Shown in pieces: positions 23,922 through 32,326 of a stretch of 45,098 bases of DNA. The position numbers were made by a program, and so were the translations under genes. The number at the start of each line of letters is the position of its first letter. Within the stretch, counting starts at the first letter, position 1. The stretch is from assembly GCA_033763435.1 (NCBI GenBank), contig JANRKN010000125.1, positions 1 through 45,098 of the forward strand. Direction: 5' to 3'. The DNA comes from JANRKN01 sp033763435 (GTDB lineage Bacteria > Planctomycetota > Phycisphaerae > Phycisphaerales > UBA1924). Below the pieces are notes generated by a model. It was given only the letters and a program-made list of their open reading frames with translations. It was not told the origin of the DNA and did no database searches.

Positions 23922-24719
23922 ATGATGACGCTGACTTATCCACAAAAAATTCACAGTCGTTCGGCCTTCTCACTCGCCGAGCTACTGGTCGTCATCGGCG
24001 TGATTGTCGTGTTGCTCAGTCTGGCGCTGCCCGCGATGTCGGGGGCCCGCAAGAGTGCCCGAGCGCTGGGAGGGTTGGCGAATGTTCGCACCTGCGCGAC
24101 AGCGCTGTTCGGCTACGCGGGGGACTGGCGCGACCTTCCGCCCGTGTATGCGCCGCCAAGCTGGCCTGAGCCCGGGACATGGGTGTTTGATTTTCAGACC
24201 CAGAAGCGGCCGTGGTTCGACCACGGTGAGGCTGCGAACCTTGGGCTGACGGAATACGCCGGATCGCATCTTGCGTTTCGCGCGCCAAACAACCAGCAGG
24301 TCGAGCCTCGAAAGATCGTCACCCATCGGGGCGTGCAGATTTCGCACGCGGATTACACGCTCACGAACACGGCCTATGCGGAGCCCGACTTCTTTTCCTG
24401 GGATCGGCACGAGGGCCCAAGGCAGTTCCGCCCGATGCCGTTGAGCCGAGTGCGGTTCCCGTACGCCAAGGGGGCGTTTGGCACGAGCAAAGACTACGCC
24501 CCCGGCGGAGTCTTCGTTGGCTATACGCGCGCGCCGGGAGTTCGTTCGGGTGTGGCCTTCTTCGATGGCTCGGCCTTGGACTTCGAGTTAAACTCGACTC
24601 CGCAAGGCTTCTTCAACTACTACGCCGGCTGGCGGGTCGCGCCGGGGGTTGATCCGCGATCGATGCGCTTGGCTGGCATCTGGGACACCCTCGACGGATT
24701 CGACGGCCGGGACCGCTAG
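23922..24719 (+). CDS. Type IV prepilin / pseudopilin-like protein
   Basis: A 265-residue protein. A short basic leader ends at SRSA and is followed by FSLAELLVVIGVIVVLLSLALPA, of which the opening FSLAELLVVIGV shows the prepilin peptidase site with Glu at +5; Ala instead of Gly precedes the cut. A helical ARKSARALGGLANVRTCATALFGYA segment follows, and the globular part contains a loop rich in Trp, Tyr and Pro. This is the make-up of planctomycete type II secretion/prepilin-like proteins, often found in many copies per genome. Export and a pseudopilus or surface role are inferred. Start at 23922 or 23925; neither has a Shine-Dalgarno. Composition resembles the two genes divergent from it. Confidence 0.7.
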   Translation: MMTLTYPQKIHSRSAFSLAELLVVIGVIVVLLSLALPAMSGARKSARALGGLANVRTCATALFGYAGDWRDLPPVYAPPSWPEPGTWVFDFQTQKRPWFDHGEAANLGLTEYAGSHLAFRAPNNQQVEPRKIVTHRGVQISHADYTLTNTAYAEPDFFSWDRHEGPRQFRPMPLSRVRFPYAKGAFGTSKDYAPGGVFVGYTRAPGVRSGVAFFDGSALDFELNSTPQGFFNYYAGWRVAPGVDPRSMRLAGIWDTLDGFDGRDR

Positions 24720-24840
24720 CCCCACCCGCGCTCAGCGCTGCCCCACCTCCCCCACCGCCCCACCATCGCCCCCCACCATCCGACCCGCTCTGGCACGCCG
24801 ATCGCTTTCTGCCCCAATCTGAGGGCGGGGTGGGGCGGAT

Positions 24841-24865
24841 CCGCGCACGGAGTGCGCGGGGGAGG
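24841..24865 (+). promoter_or_regulatory. GGA-loop hairpin next to the flgI ribosome binding site
   Basis: CCGCGCAC (24841-24848) pairs perfectly with GTGCGCGG (24852-24859), leaving GGA in the loop; if the last two pairs open the loop is ACGGAGT. The Shine-Dalgarno GGAGG follows at 24861-24865, 6 bases before the ATG. A GGA in a loop plus one in the ribosome binding site is the usual layout of CsrA targets. Confidence 0.45.
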
Positions 24866-24871
24866 CGATTC

Positions 24872-25957
24872 ATGCCGAGGGCTTGGGCCGGGATTGCGTG
24901 CTGGGCGGTGCTGCTGGCGCTGTGCGTCGGCGCCGACATCGCGCGCGCGACCACCGTCAAGGACCTGACCCGCATCAAGGGCCAGGAAGAGTCGATGCTC
25001 TCGGGCGTCGGGCTCGTCACGGGCCTGCTCAACACGGGCGACGACGGCAAGGACGCGACGGTCGCCAGGCCCCTGTCCAACCTGCTGCTCTCGCACGGCA
25101 ACGCGACGGGGAGCCTGAAGGAAATCGAGAAGGGCAAGGCCGTCGCGCTGGTGATGGTGCAGTGCATTATCCCCGAAAAGGGCGTGCTGGCGGGTGACAA
25201 GATCGACGTGCGGGTGTCGGTGCTGCGGAGCGCGACGAGCCTGAAGGGGGGCACGCTGTTCGTGACGCCGCTGCGCGTGGCGATCCCGGGCGGCGAGCTG
25301 ATCGCGTTTGCCGAGGGGCCGATTGTCTTGGACGACCCGACGACGCCGACGGTCGGGCGGGTGCGCGACGGGGCGCGGGTGATGCGGGACGTGCGGGTGG
25401 GCACGTTCGAGAACGAGTTTGACCTGATTCTGAGGCCTCACTTTGCGGGGTGGAGCTCGGCGACGCAGGTGGCGCAGTCGGTGAACGCCAAGGCCGACCC
25501 GCAGGGGCCGGGCGTGGCGAAGGTGATCGACGATCGGACGATCCGGGTGACGATCCCGCAGGCCGAGCGTGCGAACCGCGCGAACTTCCTGGCGGACGTG
25601 GTCTCGGCGGAGGTGAATGTTGACCTGATGGACCTGCCGGCGATTGTGGTCGCGAACCCGGGGACGGGGGCGATCATCGTGCCGAGCGAGGTGCGGATCA
25701 GGCCGGTGGTGATCACGCACAAGGACCTGACAATCACGACGACGATCCCGACGCCCCAGCCCAGCGCCCAAAACCCGCTGGTGGAGCGTTCGCGGTGGGC
25801 GGCGATCGGCACCGGGACACGCCCGGCCGAGCAAGCGCGGCTGAAGGACCTGCTCTCGGCGCTGAAGCAGATGGACGTGCCGGTGGGCGAGCAGATTCAG
25901 ATCCTGCAGATGCTCAAGAAGAGCGGCGACCTTCAGGCCGAACTCGTGATCGACTGA
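24872..25957 (+). CDS. flgI: Flagellar P-ring protein FlgI
   Basis: A 361-residue FlgI. A signal peptide (AGIACWAVLLALCVGADIARA, cleaved near residue 28) leads to the conserved TTVKDLTRIKGQEESMLSGVGLVTGL (start TTVKDLTRIKGQ), followed by GRVRDGARVMRDV, and the C terminus LKQMDVPVGEQIQILQMLKKSGDLQAELVID (landmark LQMLKKSGDLQAEL). It forms the periplasmic ring around the rod in the peptidoglycan layer. The ATG at 24872 is chosen because of the signal peptide and GGAGG 6 bases upstream. First gene of the flgI-flgJ-flgN-flgK-flgL block. flgH (L ring) and flgA are not visible nearby. Confidence 0.94.
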   Translation: MPRAWAGIACWAVLLALCVGADIARATTVKDLTRIKGQEESMLSGVGLVTGLLNTGDDGKDATVARPLSNLLLSHGNATGSLKEIEKGKAVALVMVQCIIPEKGVLAGDKIDVRVSVLRSATSLKGGTLFVTPLRVAIPGGELIAFAEGPIVLDDPTTPTVGRVRDGARVMRDVRVGTFENEFDLILRPHFAGWSSATQVAQSVNAKADPQGPGVAKVIDDRTIRVTIPQAERANRANFLADVVSAEVNVDLMDLPAIVVANPGTGAIIVPSEVRIRPVVITHKDLTITTTIPTPQPSAQNPLVERSRWAAIGTGTRPAEQARLKDLLSALKQMDVPVGEQIQILQMLKKSGDLQAELVID

Positions 25958-25981
25958 CGCCCGAGAACTGACGCTGACCTT

Positions 25982-25992
25982 CGGAGGATCCG
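25982..25992 (+). promoter_or_regulatory. Hairpin containing the ribosome binding site of the rod-binding gene
   Basis: CGGA and TCCG form a 4-bp stem with loop GGA (or CGG/CCG with loop AGGAT), directly before the ATG at 25993. The loop is the Shine-Dalgarno. Short, so chance is a real option, but it repeats the arrangement at flgI. Confidence 0.35.
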
Positions 25993-26520
25993 ATGGATGC
26001 GGTGCGAACGAACCTGGGGCTGAACGAGCGGCTGCGCTCGGCGCTGGTGCCCGAGCGTGAGGCGCCTGTGAATGTGCGTGCGCGCTTCGGGGCCGAGGGG
26101 GGCGGGGGCGAAGTGCTTGGGCGCCAGTCGGCCTTTGCCGCGGCGCTGGGGCGTGCGAAGGCCAAGGGCGATCAGGCCTCGCAGGCGCGTGAGGCGGCCG
26201 AGCAGCTGGTCGCGACAACGTTTATCCAGCCGATTCTGAAGCGGATGCGGGACTCGTCGCAGGCCGCGCCGCCCTTTGCGCCGACGCAGGCGGAGAAGCA
26301 GTTCGGGTCGATCCTGGACTCGACGCTCGCGGGGCGGATCGTGAAGAAGGCGGACTGGTCGCTCGTGGACCGGATCGCGACGGACATGAGCAAGCGCACG
26401 GGCGCGCTGGCCGAGGCGCAGGCGTCGGTGCGGGCGGGTGAGGCGGGTGCGGTGAACGCGCAGGCGCAGGTCGGGTTGGCCCGCGGGTTGCTTGGATCGG
26501 GGATCGGAGAACCGCGATGA
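25993..26520 (+). CDS. FlgJ-type rod-binding protein without muramidase domain
   Basis: A 175-residue protein matching the N-terminal rod-binding domain of FlgJ: AAEQLVATTFIQPILKRMRDS, PFAPTQAEKQFGSILDSTLAGRIV and LVDRIATDMSK (about residues 66-136). The peptidoglycan-hydrolysing domain of enterobacterial FlgJ is absent, as in many phyla where a separate lytic enzyme does that work. It should cap or scaffold the rod in the periplasm. No signal peptide, consistent with export by the flagellar system. It follows flgI by 35 bases and its end overlaps the next gene by 4 bases. Confidence 0.8.
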   Translation: MDAVRTNLGLNERLRSALVPEREAPVNVRARFGAEGGGGEVLGRQSAFAAALGRAKAKGDQASQAREAAEQLVATTFIQPILKRMRDSSQAAPPFAPTQAEKQFGSILDSTLAGRIVKKADWSLVDRIATDMSKRTGALAEAQASVRAGEAGAVNAQAQVGLARGLLGSGIGEPR

Positions 26521-27116
26521 CCCGAGCCGCCCCGCAGCCGCCACGAACGATGCCGCCCAAGCCCGCGAAGCCTGCGCAGAACCGCGCGGAAGTGCCGCTC
26601 TTGGTGCAGGATCTGCGCGGCGTCATGCTGGGGCTGCTCCGCGAACACGAGGAGCTGGCGGCGCTGGTCAAGGAACAGGAGCGGGCGGTTCGGTCGGCCA
26701 AGCCCGCGGACGTTCAGGCCGTGACGCTGCGGCAGCAGGCAACGCTCGGGCGCATCGCGGAGCTGGAGAGCAAGCGGTCGACGATCGTCGCGATGTACGC
26801 GCAGGTGCGCTCGGATCTGCCGGCGCCGACGCTGACCGCGATCGCCGGGACGCTGGACGAGCCCCACCGCGGGGAGCTTTCGGCCCTGGCTGCCCGGCTG
26901 CGCACGACCATCGAAGGCGTCCGCGAGACTCAGCGCGTCGTGGGTCTCGCGCTCGAGACGCTCGCGCAGCACATGGAAGGCCTGGTGCGTCAGGTCGCCC
27001 AGCGGCTGAGCCATGCCGGGGTGTACTCGTCGCGCGGGCGCGTCGAGGCGGGCGCGGCCAACCACACGCTCATCGGCGGCGGGCTGGTCACCAGCGCGCT
27101 GGACATCCGTTCCTGA
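26517..27116 (+). CDS. flgN: FlgN-like export chaperone
   Basis: A 199-residue, mostly helical protein at the position where FlgN is expected, directly before flgK. The helices around residues 28-60 (LLVQDLRGVMLGLLREHEELAALVKEQ core) and 85-170 fit the FlgN pattern, with a Leu-rich first helix and a Glu/Lys coiled coil. FlgN keeps the junction proteins FlgK and FlgL soluble until export. The N terminus is Pro/Arg-rich and the C-terminal ~30 residues are unlike FlgN. The start overlaps the rod-binding gene by 4 bases (ATGA). The call rests on context plus helical pattern. Confidence 0.72.
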   Translation: MTRAAPQPPRTMPPKPAKPAQNRAEVPLLVQDLRGVMLGLLREHEELAALVKEQERAVRSAKPADVQAVTLRQQATLGRIAELESKRSTIVAMYAQVRSDLPAPTLTAIAGTLDEPHRGELSALAARLRTTIEGVRETQRVVGLALETLAQHMEGLVRQVAQRLSHAGVYSSRGRVEAGAANHTLIGGGLVTSALDIRS

Positions 27117-27141
27117 TGCTCTCGTTCACACGGAGTCACGC

Positions 27142-28890
27142 ATGAGCCTCAGCTCTGCCATCCAGGTCGGCCGAAGCGCGCTGAACATCAGCCAGCTCGG
27201 GATCCAGCTCGCGGGCAACAACCTCGCGAACGCGGCCACGCCGGGGTATTCGAGGCAGATCGCGTACCTGACGCCGCTCTCGAGCAACTCGGGCGACCCG
27301 CGCTTCAACGCGGGCCGGGGCGTGTGGGTGCAGGACATCCGCCGGCAGGTGGACACCGCGCTGCAGGCGCGGCTCTGGACGGGCGTGAGCCAGCAGGCCT
27401 CGGCCGAGCAGCAGTACACGATCCTGTCGCAGGTCGAGGCGACGCTGGGCGAGCTGTCGGGCAAGGGCTTGGGCGATCAGCTCGGAACCTTCTTCAAGAC
27501 CTGGTCCGAGCGCGCGAACCAGACCAAGAGCAGCGCGATCGTTGTGCAGCAGGGCGTGCAGCTCGCCGGGTACATGCAGCAGATGCGGGGCGACCTGCTC
27601 AAGATGCGCGATCAGATCGATGCGCAGGTCGGCGCGGCGGTCGAGCGCGCGAACCAACTCCTCGCGTCGGTCGCGGAGCTGAACCGCCAGGTGAGCGCCG
27701 CGGAGGTCGCGGGCGGGAGCGCCAACGCTCTGCGCGATCAGCGCGATCAGGCGATCACCGAGCTTGCGTCCCTGATGGACGTGACCGCGGTCGAGCAGCC
27801 CGGGGGCGGGATCGACCTGCTCGTGGGCTCGACGCCCATCCTGCTCGGCACAGAGTCGCGCGGGCTGGAGCTCAAGCGCGAGAGCGTCGTGAGCAACGGT
27901 GTCGCGGGCATCAAGGCGACCGTCACCGTCAAGGCCGACGGTTCGGAACTGACGGTGGGCGGCGGGCAGATCGGCGGCCTGCTCTCGACGCGCCTGGGCG
28001 CGATCGAAGAAGCACGGACGAAGCTGGATCAGGTCGCCTCGCAGCTCATCTTCCAGATGAACAAGCTGCACTCGACGGGCGCGAACGCCGCGGGGCTGAC
28101 GGACACGACCGGGACGCTGGGCGTGCGCCTGGCCGACCGGACGCTGGCGTTCAACAGCGCGTCGAGTCAGACGTTCACCGGGCTGCCGTTTGCTGCGAGC
28201 AACGGCGGGTTCATGGTCAGCGTGAAGGACAAAGCGACGGGCGCGGTGACGCAGGTGCGGATCAACGTCGATCTCGATGGGATCACCAGCACGGGCGCGC
28301 CCGGCACCAACGACGACACGACGCCCGAGCAGGTGCGCGCCGCGCTCGACGCGGTCGGCGGCATTAGCGCGACATGGTCGCCCGAGGGCAAGCTGCGCGT
28401 CACCGCCGACGCGGGCTTTGAGTTCAGCTTCGAGGATGACACGTCGGGCGTGCTGGCGGTGATGGGCGTGAACAGCTACTTCGCGGGCTCGACCGCGGGC
28501 GACATCGCCGTGCGACAGGATCTTGTCAGCGATCCGACCAAGCTCATGGTGGGCCGGGTGGTGAACGGGACGTTCGTCGAGAACGGCAACGCGCTGGAGT
28601 TCGTGAAGCTGCAGGACACGGCCCTCGCCGGGCTGGGCGGGCGGAGCATAAAGCAGTCGTGGGCCGACACGGCGCAGTCGATCGGCCTGCAGGCCGCGGG
28701 GGCCGAGACGCTTGCGGGCTCGACCTCGGTGGTGCGGACGAGCCTTGAGCAGCAGCGCTCGAGCATCGCGGGGGTGAACGTGGATGAGGAGTCGATCAAC
28801 CTGTTGAGCTTCCAGCGTCAGTACCAGGCCGCGGCGCGGGTGATTCAGGTTGCGGACGAGCTGACGCAGGCCTTGCTGGCGATCGTCTGA
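27142..28890 (+). CDS. flgK: Flagellar hook-filament junction protein FlgK (HAP1)
   Basis: A 582-residue FlgK. The N-terminal rod-type motif is IGRSALNISQLGIQL-like (here VGRSALNISQLGIQLAGNN) with NLANAATPGYSRQ, and the C-terminal D0 helix is DEESINLLSFQRQYQAAARV followed by IQVADELTQALLAIV. The GLGDQLGTFFKTWSERANQ stretch and GGSANALRDQRDQAI are also typical. The middle holds a variable domain. FlgK is the first junction ring on the hook. The frame is open from 27013, but the ATG at 27142 fits the family start and has CGGAG 8 bases upstream. It is followed by flgL after 12 bases. Confidence 0.95.
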   Translation: MSLSSAIQVGRSALNISQLGIQLAGNNLANAATPGYSRQIAYLTPLSSNSGDPRFNAGRGVWVQDIRRQVDTALQARLWTGVSQQASAEQQYTILSQVEATLGELSGKGLGDQLGTFFKTWSERANQTKSSAIVVQQGVQLAGYMQQMRGDLLKMRDQIDAQVGAAVERANQLLASVAELNRQVSAAEVAGGSANALRDQRDQAITELASLMDVTAVEQPGGGIDLLVGSTPILLGTESRGLELKRESVVSNGVAGIKATVTVKADGSELTVGGGQIGGLLSTRLGAIEEARTKLDQVASQLIFQMNKLHSTGANAAGLTDTTGTLGVRLADRTLAFNSASSQTFTGLPFAASNGGFMVSVKDKATGAVTQVRINVDLDGITSTGAPGTNDDTTPEQVRAALDAVGGISATWSPEGKLRVTADAGFEFSFEDDTSGVLAVMGVNSYFAGSTAGDIAVRQDLVSDPTKLMVGRVVNGTFVENGNALEFVKLQDTALAGLGGRSIKQSWADTAQSIGLQAAGAETLAGSTSVVRTSLEQQRSSIAGVNVDEESINLLSFQRQYQAAARVIQVADELTQALLAIV

Positions 28891-28902
28891 AGGAGCGCGT
28901 GA

Positions 28903-30957
28903 ATGTCCGGAACACCCGCGATTGGCCGCGTGTCGAACCTGATGCTCCAGCAGCTTGCGCTGGGGGGGATCAATCGGACGACGCTGGACATGTTCAAGGT
29001 CCAGAACCAGCTCTCGACGGGCGTCACGGTGGGCAAGTTCTCCGACGACCCGGTGAAGGCCGCGGTGATCACGGTGCTCAACGAGCGCCTCGGGCGCAGC
29101 GAGCAGGTCAAGCGCAACCTGCAGCACGCCACGAGCGCGCTGGGGCTGCTCGACAAGACGCTCTCGGACGCGTCGGACCTCGCGCGCGAAGCCAAGGACA
29201 TTGCGAGCAACCAGCTCTCCTTCGGCACCACCGACGCCGAGCGCAAGAATCAGGCGATCGTCGTCGATCAGATGATCAAGAGCCTCTTCGGCCTGGCCAA
29301 CCGTCAGTCCGTCGCGGGCTACATGTTCGGAGGCAGTCAGACCTCTCGCGCGCCCATCGAAGAGTTCTTCGGCGGATATCGCTACGTGGGCGATGGCGCC
29401 GGGCTGGTCACCGATCTTGATCAGGCCAGCACCATCCCCATCACGCTGGGCGCGGGCTCGGCGATCGGCGAGGTCTCTTCCCGCGTCCGCGGATCGGTCG
29501 ACCTCAACCCCAACCTCACCACCACTACGCGCCTTGCGGACCTCCGCGGCGGACGCGGCGTCGGCGTCACGCTCGGCACCGTCGCCTTCGCCTTCAACGG
29601 GGGCCCCACCGCCACCGTCGACCTCGCCGGCGCCGACACCGCGCAGGACGTGATCACGCGCCTCACGGCCGCGATCCGCCAGTACGAGACCGACAACAGC
29701 GTCACCGTGCTCGGCGCAGGCGGCGTCTCCATCGCCAACGGGCGCTTCTCGATCGACGTCGCGACCGGCGGCACGCTCCAGTTCTCCGAAGTCGGGACCG
29801 GCGTCACCGCCCGCGACCTGGGCCTGGTCAGCGATACCGCGCCCTTCGCCTTCACCCCCACCGCGACCTGGGGCGTCGATGTGAATCCGAAGCTCACCTG
29901 GCGCAGCCCGGTCTCCTCGCTCGCGGGCGTGACCGGCGCGCTGGGGACGATCCGCATCAGCAACGCCGGGCGAACCGCGCTCGTGGATCTCTCGGGCGCA
30001 ACGACGCTGCAGGACGTCCGCAACCGGATCGAGTCCGCGGGGATCGGCGCGCGGGTCGAGATCAGCGCCGACGGGACCGGCATCGACGTCTTCAACGAGG
30101 TCGCGGCGGGTTCGAGCAAGGCGATGTCGATCGAAGAGGTCAACGGAGGCGACACCGCGACGCGCCTCGGCATCCGGTCCTTCTCCGGTTCGACGCTGCT
30201 GTCGGACTTCAACTTCGGGCGCGGCGTGGGGATCGTCAAGAATGCCGTCAACCCGATCACGGGCTTGGCAGACATCAATTACGACTACGATTTCTCGGTG
30301 CGGCTGGGCGACCCGGCGGGGACGGTGCTGCGGTTTGACCTTCAGCCCGCGAACATGACGAACGTGCAGACGATGCTCGCGGCGCTGAACACGCAGGCGT
30401 CGGCGCAGCTCACCGCCGCGGGGCTGGGCGCGACCGACCTCCAGTTCGGGCTCGCGACGGACGGCAACGGTCTGCGGCTGACGCAGAACCCCGCGTTCAC
30501 CGGGACGGTGAGGGTCGAGACCATGAACAACTCGACCGCCGCGACGGACCTGGGCCTGATCGGCGGGCGGTACGACACCGCGACCACGAGCTGGATCGGC
30601 GAGGACCGCGCCAAGGTGCGGGTGAACAACCTGTTCAACGCGCTGATCGATCTTCGGGATTCTCTGACGACTTCTAGCACGTCTGGCATTGGGTTTGCGG
30701 GAGCGGACCTTGAGACGTCGGTCGCTTCGTTGGCCGAGGTGCGTGGTCTTGTCGGGTCGTATGCCCGACGGGTCGACGACGCTTCGGACCGCGAGGGTGA
30801 CCGGAACGTTCTGGACGAGCAGGTTCGGAGCCAGCTGCGGGATACGGATTTCGCGGCCGCGGCGAGCCGGTACACGCTTCTCCAGACGCAGTTGCAGGCG
30901 GCGTTGCGTACGACCGCGACGAGCCAGCAGCTGAGCCTTCTCGACTTCCTGGGCTAA
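28903..30957 (+). CDS. flgL: Flagellar hook-filament junction protein FlgL (HAP3), enlarged
   Basis: A 684-residue FlgL, more than twice E. coli's 317. The flagellin-like N-terminal D0/D1 region is clear (FKVQNQLSTGVTVGKFSDDPVKA, LDKTLSDASDLAREAKDIASNQ, NRQSVAGYMFGGSQT as landmarks), and the C-terminal helix SYARRVDDASDREG through LQAALRTTATSQQLSLLDFLG is complete. Between them, from about residue 170 to 570, lie repeated beta-rich units of the flagellin-hook IN type (LRGGRGVGVTLGTVAF; then a strand, VITRLTAAIRQYE-like helix and ITARDLGLV-like ends). FlgL is the second junction ring, where the filament begins. AAGGAG lies 7 bases before the ATG. Confidence 0.9.
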   Translation: MSGTPAIGRVSNLMLQQLALGGINRTTLDMFKVQNQLSTGVTVGKFSDDPVKAAVITVLNERLGRSEQVKRNLQHATSALGLLDKTLSDASDLAREAKDIASNQLSFGTTDAERKNQAIVVDQMIKSLFGLANRQSVAGYMFGGSQTSRAPIEEFFGGYRYVGDGAGLVTDLDQASTIPITLGAGSAIGEVSSRVRGSVDLNPNLTTTTRLADLRGGRGVGVTLGTVAFAFNGGPTATVDLAGADTAQDVITRLTAAIRQYETDNSVTVLGAGGVSIANGRFSIDVATGGTLQFSEVGTGVTARDLGLVSDTAPFAFTPTATWGVDVNPKLTWRSPVSSLAGVTGALGTIRISNAGRTALVDLSGATTLQDVRNRIESAGIGARVEISADGTGIDVFNEVAAGSSKAMSIEEVNGGDTATRLGIRSFSGSTLLSDFNFGRGVGIVKNAVNPITGLADINYDYDFSVRLGDPAGTVLRFDLQPANMTNVQTMLAALNTQASAQLTAAGLGATDLQFGLATDGNGLRLTQNPAFTGTVRVETMNNSTAATDLGLIGGRYDTATTSWIGEDRAKVRVNNLFNALIDLRDSLTTSSTSGIGFAGADLETSVASLAEVRGLVGSYARRVDDASDREGDRNVLDEQVRSQLRDTDFAAAASRYTLLQTQLQAALRTTATSQQLSLLDFLG

Positions 30958-31089
30958 GGCCCGGGCGGGTCGTTTGGATCGGTGTCGGCCCTTGTCCTCC
31001 CGGCCGGGAGGGGGCCGGACAGGATGTCACCGGGCATGGAGCCCGGCGACCGGTCCGTGCAGCAGGCCGGGGAAGTTCGGAGTTTCGCC

Positions 31090-31536
31090 ATGGAAGTGCG
31101 GACGACACGATTCGGCGTGATCGACATCGCGGAGGACCGCGTGATCACCTTCCCCAAGGGGCTGCTCGGGTTTGCCGAGGCCAAGCGGTACTGCCTGCTC
31201 GAGCCGAGCGACGAGGCGTGCTTCTTCTGGCTTCAGTCGCTGGACGACGCGGCGCTGGCGTTCGTCGTGACGGACCCGGCGCTGTTCGTGCCCGAGTTCA
31301 AGGTCCCGATCCGTCCCGAGCAGATGACGGACCTGGGCGTGGAGAAGCTCGAGGACGCGCAGGTCTTCGTGATTGTGAACAAGATCGATCAGCAGCTGAC
31401 GGGCAACCTGCAAGGCCCGCTGGTGATCAACACCCTGACCCGCATGGGCGAGCAGATGGTCCTGGCCGAGAAGCGGTGGACGACGCGCCACCCGCTGATC
31501 CAGGTCCGTCGGGGCGCCCAGGCGATGTCCGCCTGA
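31090..31536 (+). CDS. fliW: Flagellar assembly factor FliW
   Basis: A 148-residue FliW: TTRFGVIDIAEDRVITFPKGLLGFAEAKRY, then FFWLQSLDDAALAFVVTDP, and VNKIDQQLTGNLQGPLVIN with MVLAEKRWTTRHPL at the end (landmarks from residues ~5, 45 and 98). FliW binds either flagellin or CsrA: when flagellin is exported, FliW is freed to bind CsrA and relieve its block on flagellin translation. It lies 253 bases upstream of csrA and ahead of two flagellin genes, the arrangement known from Bacillus and Campylobacter. The frame is open upstream, but the ATG at 31090 matches the family start and has CGGAG ~8 bases before it. Confidence 0.95.
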   Translation: MEVRTTRFGVIDIAEDRVITFPKGLLGFAEAKRYCLLEPSDEACFFWLQSLDDAALAFVVTDPALFVPEFKVPIRPEQMTDLGVEKLEDAQVFVIVNKIDQQLTGNLQGPLVINTLTRMGEQMVLAEKRWTTRHPLIQVRRGAQAMSA

Positions 31537-31793
31537 ACACCCAACCCGGCGTCGACGGCCGCGCGAAGGCGCGGGTGTTGGCCCCGGGGACAAGCAACGA
31601 GGGCCTCGCGGGACGGATCCTGCGGTGAGCCCGGCACGCGCGATGATCGAACGGACCGCCTCAACCAGGCCGAGCCGAGCGAGCTCCGGAACTTCCGGGG
31701 CGTGCGCGATGCCTTTCGGGTCTTCCTGTTCGTCTTCAACCCAGCACACGCCGGAGGGGCACGACGCCCGCAACCCGGCCAAGGAGCTGTTCC
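31537..31793. other. fliW-csrA intergenic region
   Basis: 257 bases with no credible ORF. AACACCC (31537-31543) and GGGTGTT (31571-31577) form an inverted repeat just after fliW, without a T-run, so it may be a weak attenuator. CCGGAA/TTCCGG is another small palindrome near 31687. AAGGAG before csrA is its ribosome binding site. Confidence 0.35.
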
Positions 31794-32198
31794 ATGCTGG
31801 TGCTCTCCCGTCAACGCGACGAGACGATCATGATCGGCGACGAGATCGAGATCACGGTCGTGGACATCCGGGGCGACAAGGTTCGCCTCGGCATCACCGC
31901 CCCGACACGGATTGCCGTGCACCGCAAGGAGGTGTACGAGGCGATCCGCAAGGAGAACGAGGAGGCCTCACGGGTCGCCTCGGCGGATCTTCCCAGCATC
32001 GGACAGGTGCTGGCGCCCGGCCCGGGACGGAATCACGTCTCGGCGCCCGCGAACGGACCCAGGCCCCCCGCGGCGACGCGGGCCTCGCGCCTGAGCGCCG
32101 GCGCCGCCCCGCCCATGCACACACCCCCGCCCGCGCTGGGCGTGACGAGCCCGCCCACCGCGGTTCCCACCGCTCGATCAGCGGCCCGTCCGGCCTGA
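31794..32198 (+). CDS. csrA: Translational regulator CsrA with long C-terminal tail
   Basis: A 134-residue protein. Residues 1-60 are a complete CsrA: MLVLSRQRDETIMIGDEIEI, VRLGITAP and VHRKEVYEAI, with the RNA-contacting Leu4, Arg6, Val42 and Arg44 in place. The dimer binds GGA motifs in mRNA leaders and blocks ribosome entry. Usual length is 60-75 residues; here ~70 residues of Pro/Ala/Ser-rich, probably disordered tail follow. FliW-regulated CsrA proteins use a C-terminal extension for FliW binding, but this one is unusually long. AAGGAG lies 7 bases before the ATG. Probable targets are the flagellin leaders directly downstream. Confidence 0.95.
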   Translation: MLVLSRQRDETIMIGDEIEITVVDIRGDKVRLGITAPTRIAVHRKEVYEAIRKENEEASRVASADLPSIGQVLAPGPGRNHVSAPANGPRPPAATRASRLSAGAAPPMHTPPPALGVTSPPTAVPTARSAARPA

Positions 32199-32262
32199 CG
32201 CGCCCCCCGATCTCTCGAACCACCACCCATCAACCCCGCTGAAGTCTGACTCTCGCCGCGAG

Positions 32263-32276
32263 GACCTGGAACGGTC
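32263..32276 (+). promoter_or_regulatory. Candidate upstream CsrA site in flagellin 1 leader
   Basis: GACC and GGTC form a 4-bp stem around the loop TGGAAC. Its GGA lies 48 bases upstream of the GGA in the ribosome-binding hairpin, so a CsrA dimer could bridge the two, as at B. subtilis hag. Confidence 0.45.
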
Positions 32277-32308
32277 GAACACCGCGGCCCCCAAGGAACA
32301 CGAAGCCT

Positions 32309-32324
32309 CAATCACGGAGGATTG
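32309..32324 (+). promoter_or_regulatory. Candidate CsrA site overlapping flagellin 1 ribosome binding site
   Basis: CAATC pairs with GATTG around the hexaloop ACGGAG, 2 bases before the ATG at 32327. The loop fits the CsrA preference for ANGGAN closed by a C-G pair, and it is also the Shine-Dalgarno, so binding would block translation. Confidence 0.6.
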
Positions 32325-32326
32325 CC

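Noticed and set aside
27136..29127. 663-codon minus-strand frame opposite flgK and flgL
   Set aside because: Same shadow effect; no recognisable domain, and the plus-strand genes are certain.
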